Below, piece after piece: positions 62,836-64,000 of a DNA stretch of 64,000 bases. A model generated the notes under the pieces. It searched no databases, was not told the origin of the DNA, and saw only the letters and a program-made list of their open reading frames with translations. The stretch comes from Pseudobutyrivibrio sp. UBA3626 (lineage in GTDB: Bacteria > Bacillota > Clostridia > Lachnospirales > Lachnospiraceae), in contig DFLF01000008.1 in the NCBI GenBank assembly GCA_002373675.1, positions 273,423 to 337,422 on the forward strand, in the 5' to 3' direction. How positions within the stretch are numbered: the stretch's first letter is position 1; every line of letters starts with the position of its first letter. Both the position numbers and the translations under genes were made by a program.

Positions 62836-64000
62836 TTATTTCAGTAATGCTACTGTCTCTCTTGCAATTGCAAGTTCTTCGTTAGTAGGAATTACATATA
62901 CTGCAACTTTAGATTCTGGAGTAGAGATTAGCTTCTCTTCACCTACAACCTTATTAGCTTCATCATCAAGCTCAAGTCCCAGGAATGTAAGATAATCACA
63001 AATCATTCCACGAATCATTCCATTGTTCTCGCCAATTCCTGCAGTAAAGCAAATTGTATCTACGCCATTCATTGCCGCAACATATGAACCAATATACTTT
63101 GCTGCCCTATATGCGAACATATCAAGCGCAAGTTGAGCTCTATCATTTCCTTTAGATGCAGCATCAGCAAGATCTCTAAAATCCGACATACCACCAGATA
63201 CAGCAAGTACACCTGATTCTTTATTAAAAATCCTAAGGACCTCTTCTACATCATATCCTCTCTTCTTGCACAAAAATTCTACTACTGAAGGATCAATATC
63301 ACCACAACGTGTTCCCATTACAAGACCATCAAGTGGAGTAAGTCCCATTGAATTCTCCTGACATTTGCCATCAATTTCACAAGAAATAGATGCACCATTA
63401 CCAAGGTGACATACTATTATCTTAGAATGAGCAGGATTACCCATAAGTTCTAATGCTCTTTGAGATACAAACATATGAGAAGTTCCATGAGCTCCATACT
63501 TTCTTACTTTATCTTCCTCATAGAATTTATATGGAATTGCATATAAATATGCTTTCTCAGGCATTGTCTGTTGAAATGCAGTATCAAATACAACAGCCAT
63601 AGGAGTACTTGGCATAAGCTTCTGACAGGCTCTAATTCCTAATATATGAGCAGGATTATGAAGTGGTGCAAGATCAGAACAATCTTCAATTTCTTTAATA
63701 ATCTCTTCTGTAACAATATACGAATGAGTAAGATTAACTCCACCATGCACAATTCTATGTCCCACACAATCTATTTCATCTAGAGACTTTAAGACTCCTG
63801 TCTTCTCATTTGTCAAAGCTTCAATAACATATGATACTGCTTCATTATGAGTTGGCATTGGCTTCTCAGATTCCTCTTTCTCACCTCCAGCAGGCTGATA
63901 AGCAAACCTTCCATCAATACCTATTCTTTCACATAAACCTTTTGCCTTAACTTTCTCTGTCTCAGAATCAATTACTTGATACTTTAGTGAAGAACTACCA
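62836..64000 (-). CDS. ackA: Acetate kinase (5' end outside window)
   Basis: Makes ATP and acetate from acetyl phosphate. The frame is open to the window edge. Reading beyond the first internal methionine gives GSSSLKYQVIDSETEKVKAKG, the conserved N-terminal phosphate-binding region, so the true start is a few codons outside. Other motifs are CVGHRIVHGG, FDTAFQQTMPEKAYLYAIP, HGTSHMFVSQRAL, HLGNGASISCEIDGK and CFTAGIGENNGMIRGM. 388 codons are inside the window. A pta gene would be expected just upstream, outside. Confidence 0.95.
   Translation of the reverse strand, partial: GSSSLKYQVIDSETEKVKAKGLCERIGIDGRFAYQPAGGEKEESEKPMPTHNEAVSYVIEALTNEKTGVLKSLDEIDCVGHRIVHGGVNLTHSYIVTEEIIKEIEDCSDLAPLHNPAHILGIRACQKLMPSTPMAVVFDTAFQQTMPEKAYLYAIPYKFYEEDKVRKYGAHGTSHMFVSQRALELMGNPAHSKIIVCHLGNGASISCEIDGKCQENSMGLTPLDGLVMGTRCGDIDPSVVEFLCKKRGYDVEEVLRIFNKESGVLAVSGGMSDFRDLADAASKGNDRAQLALDMFAYRAAKYIGSYVAAMNGVDTICFTAGIGENNGMIRGMICDYLTFLGLELDDEANKVVGEEKLISTPESKVAVYVIPTNEELAIARETVALLK

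Overview
The window is AT-rich, almost entirely coding DNA from an anaerobic Firmicute. Gene content and order point to Clostridia, most likely Lachnospiraceae (a Lachnospira/Eubacterium eligens-like gut fermenter). This rests on an rnfCDGEAB operon, a biotin-dependent Na+-pumping decarboxylase cluster, acetate kinase, clostridial layouts (rpmF-plsX-acpP-rnc-smc-ftsY, rimP-nusA-L7Ae-infB-rbfA-nrnA-truB-ribF) and strong AGGAGG ribosome-binding sites. Species is not established. Nearly all genes lie on the minus strand; only apbE, an RNase H-like gene and one ncRNA element are on the plus strand. No prophage, insertion sequence or CRISPR array was seen.

Layout. 0-4.3 kb: ABCG-type ABC transporter (permease cut by the window edge), a DUF2953 membrane protein, an unknown small protein and a NUDIX hydrolase. 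4.3-17 kb: wall synthesis (penicillin-binding protein plus SEDS polymerase), a U32 protein, zapA, ruvBA, a Gx transporter, a NusG-II protein, miaB and the proline genes proA/proB. 16.9-17.6 kb: a gene-free stretch with two homologous, oppositely oriented structured RNA elements. 17.6-24.3 kb: apbE, an L,D-transpeptidase-like gene and the complete rnf operon. 24.5-30.3 kb: an RNase H-like nuclease, cheR, rpsA, ispH, cmk and a flavoprotein. 30.4-35.7 kb: a decarboxylase Na+ pump cluster with two carboxyltransferases. 35.7-48.8 kb: scpAB, pnp, rpsO, an NlpC/P60 wall hydrolase and the nusA-infB translation operon. 48.9-60.1 kb: tRNA-Glu, galE, infC-rpmI-rplT with its leader, ilvA, then the ftsY/smc/rnc/acpP/plsX/rpmF/yceD block. 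60.2-64 kb: an SGNH/MBOAT O-acylation pair and ackA (5' end cut by the window edge).

How the genes fit together. ApbE attaches FMN to RnfG and RnfD, and its gene sits close to the rnf operon. Rnf (ferredoxin:NAD+) and the OadB pump both couple metabolism to an ion gradient, while acetate kinase makes ATP by substrate-level phosphorylation. Several start codons were moved from the longest reading frame to the one with a proper ribosome-binding site: NUDIX, zapA, ruvB, proB, nrnA, rimP, rnc, plsX and infC. infC uses the rare start codon ATT. rpmF, only 59 codons, was found by reading the sequence.

The most interesting signal is the pair of elements at 16993-17277 (minus) and 17298-17525 (plus). 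Each is a long imperfect hairpin closing on two sub-hairpins whose loops carry GGA (AUGGAU and UGGAU). Stems covary between copies while loops are conserved. They resemble the TwoAYGGAY RNA motif and CsrA-binding hairpins, and each lies just 5' of a gene on its own strand (proB and apbE).
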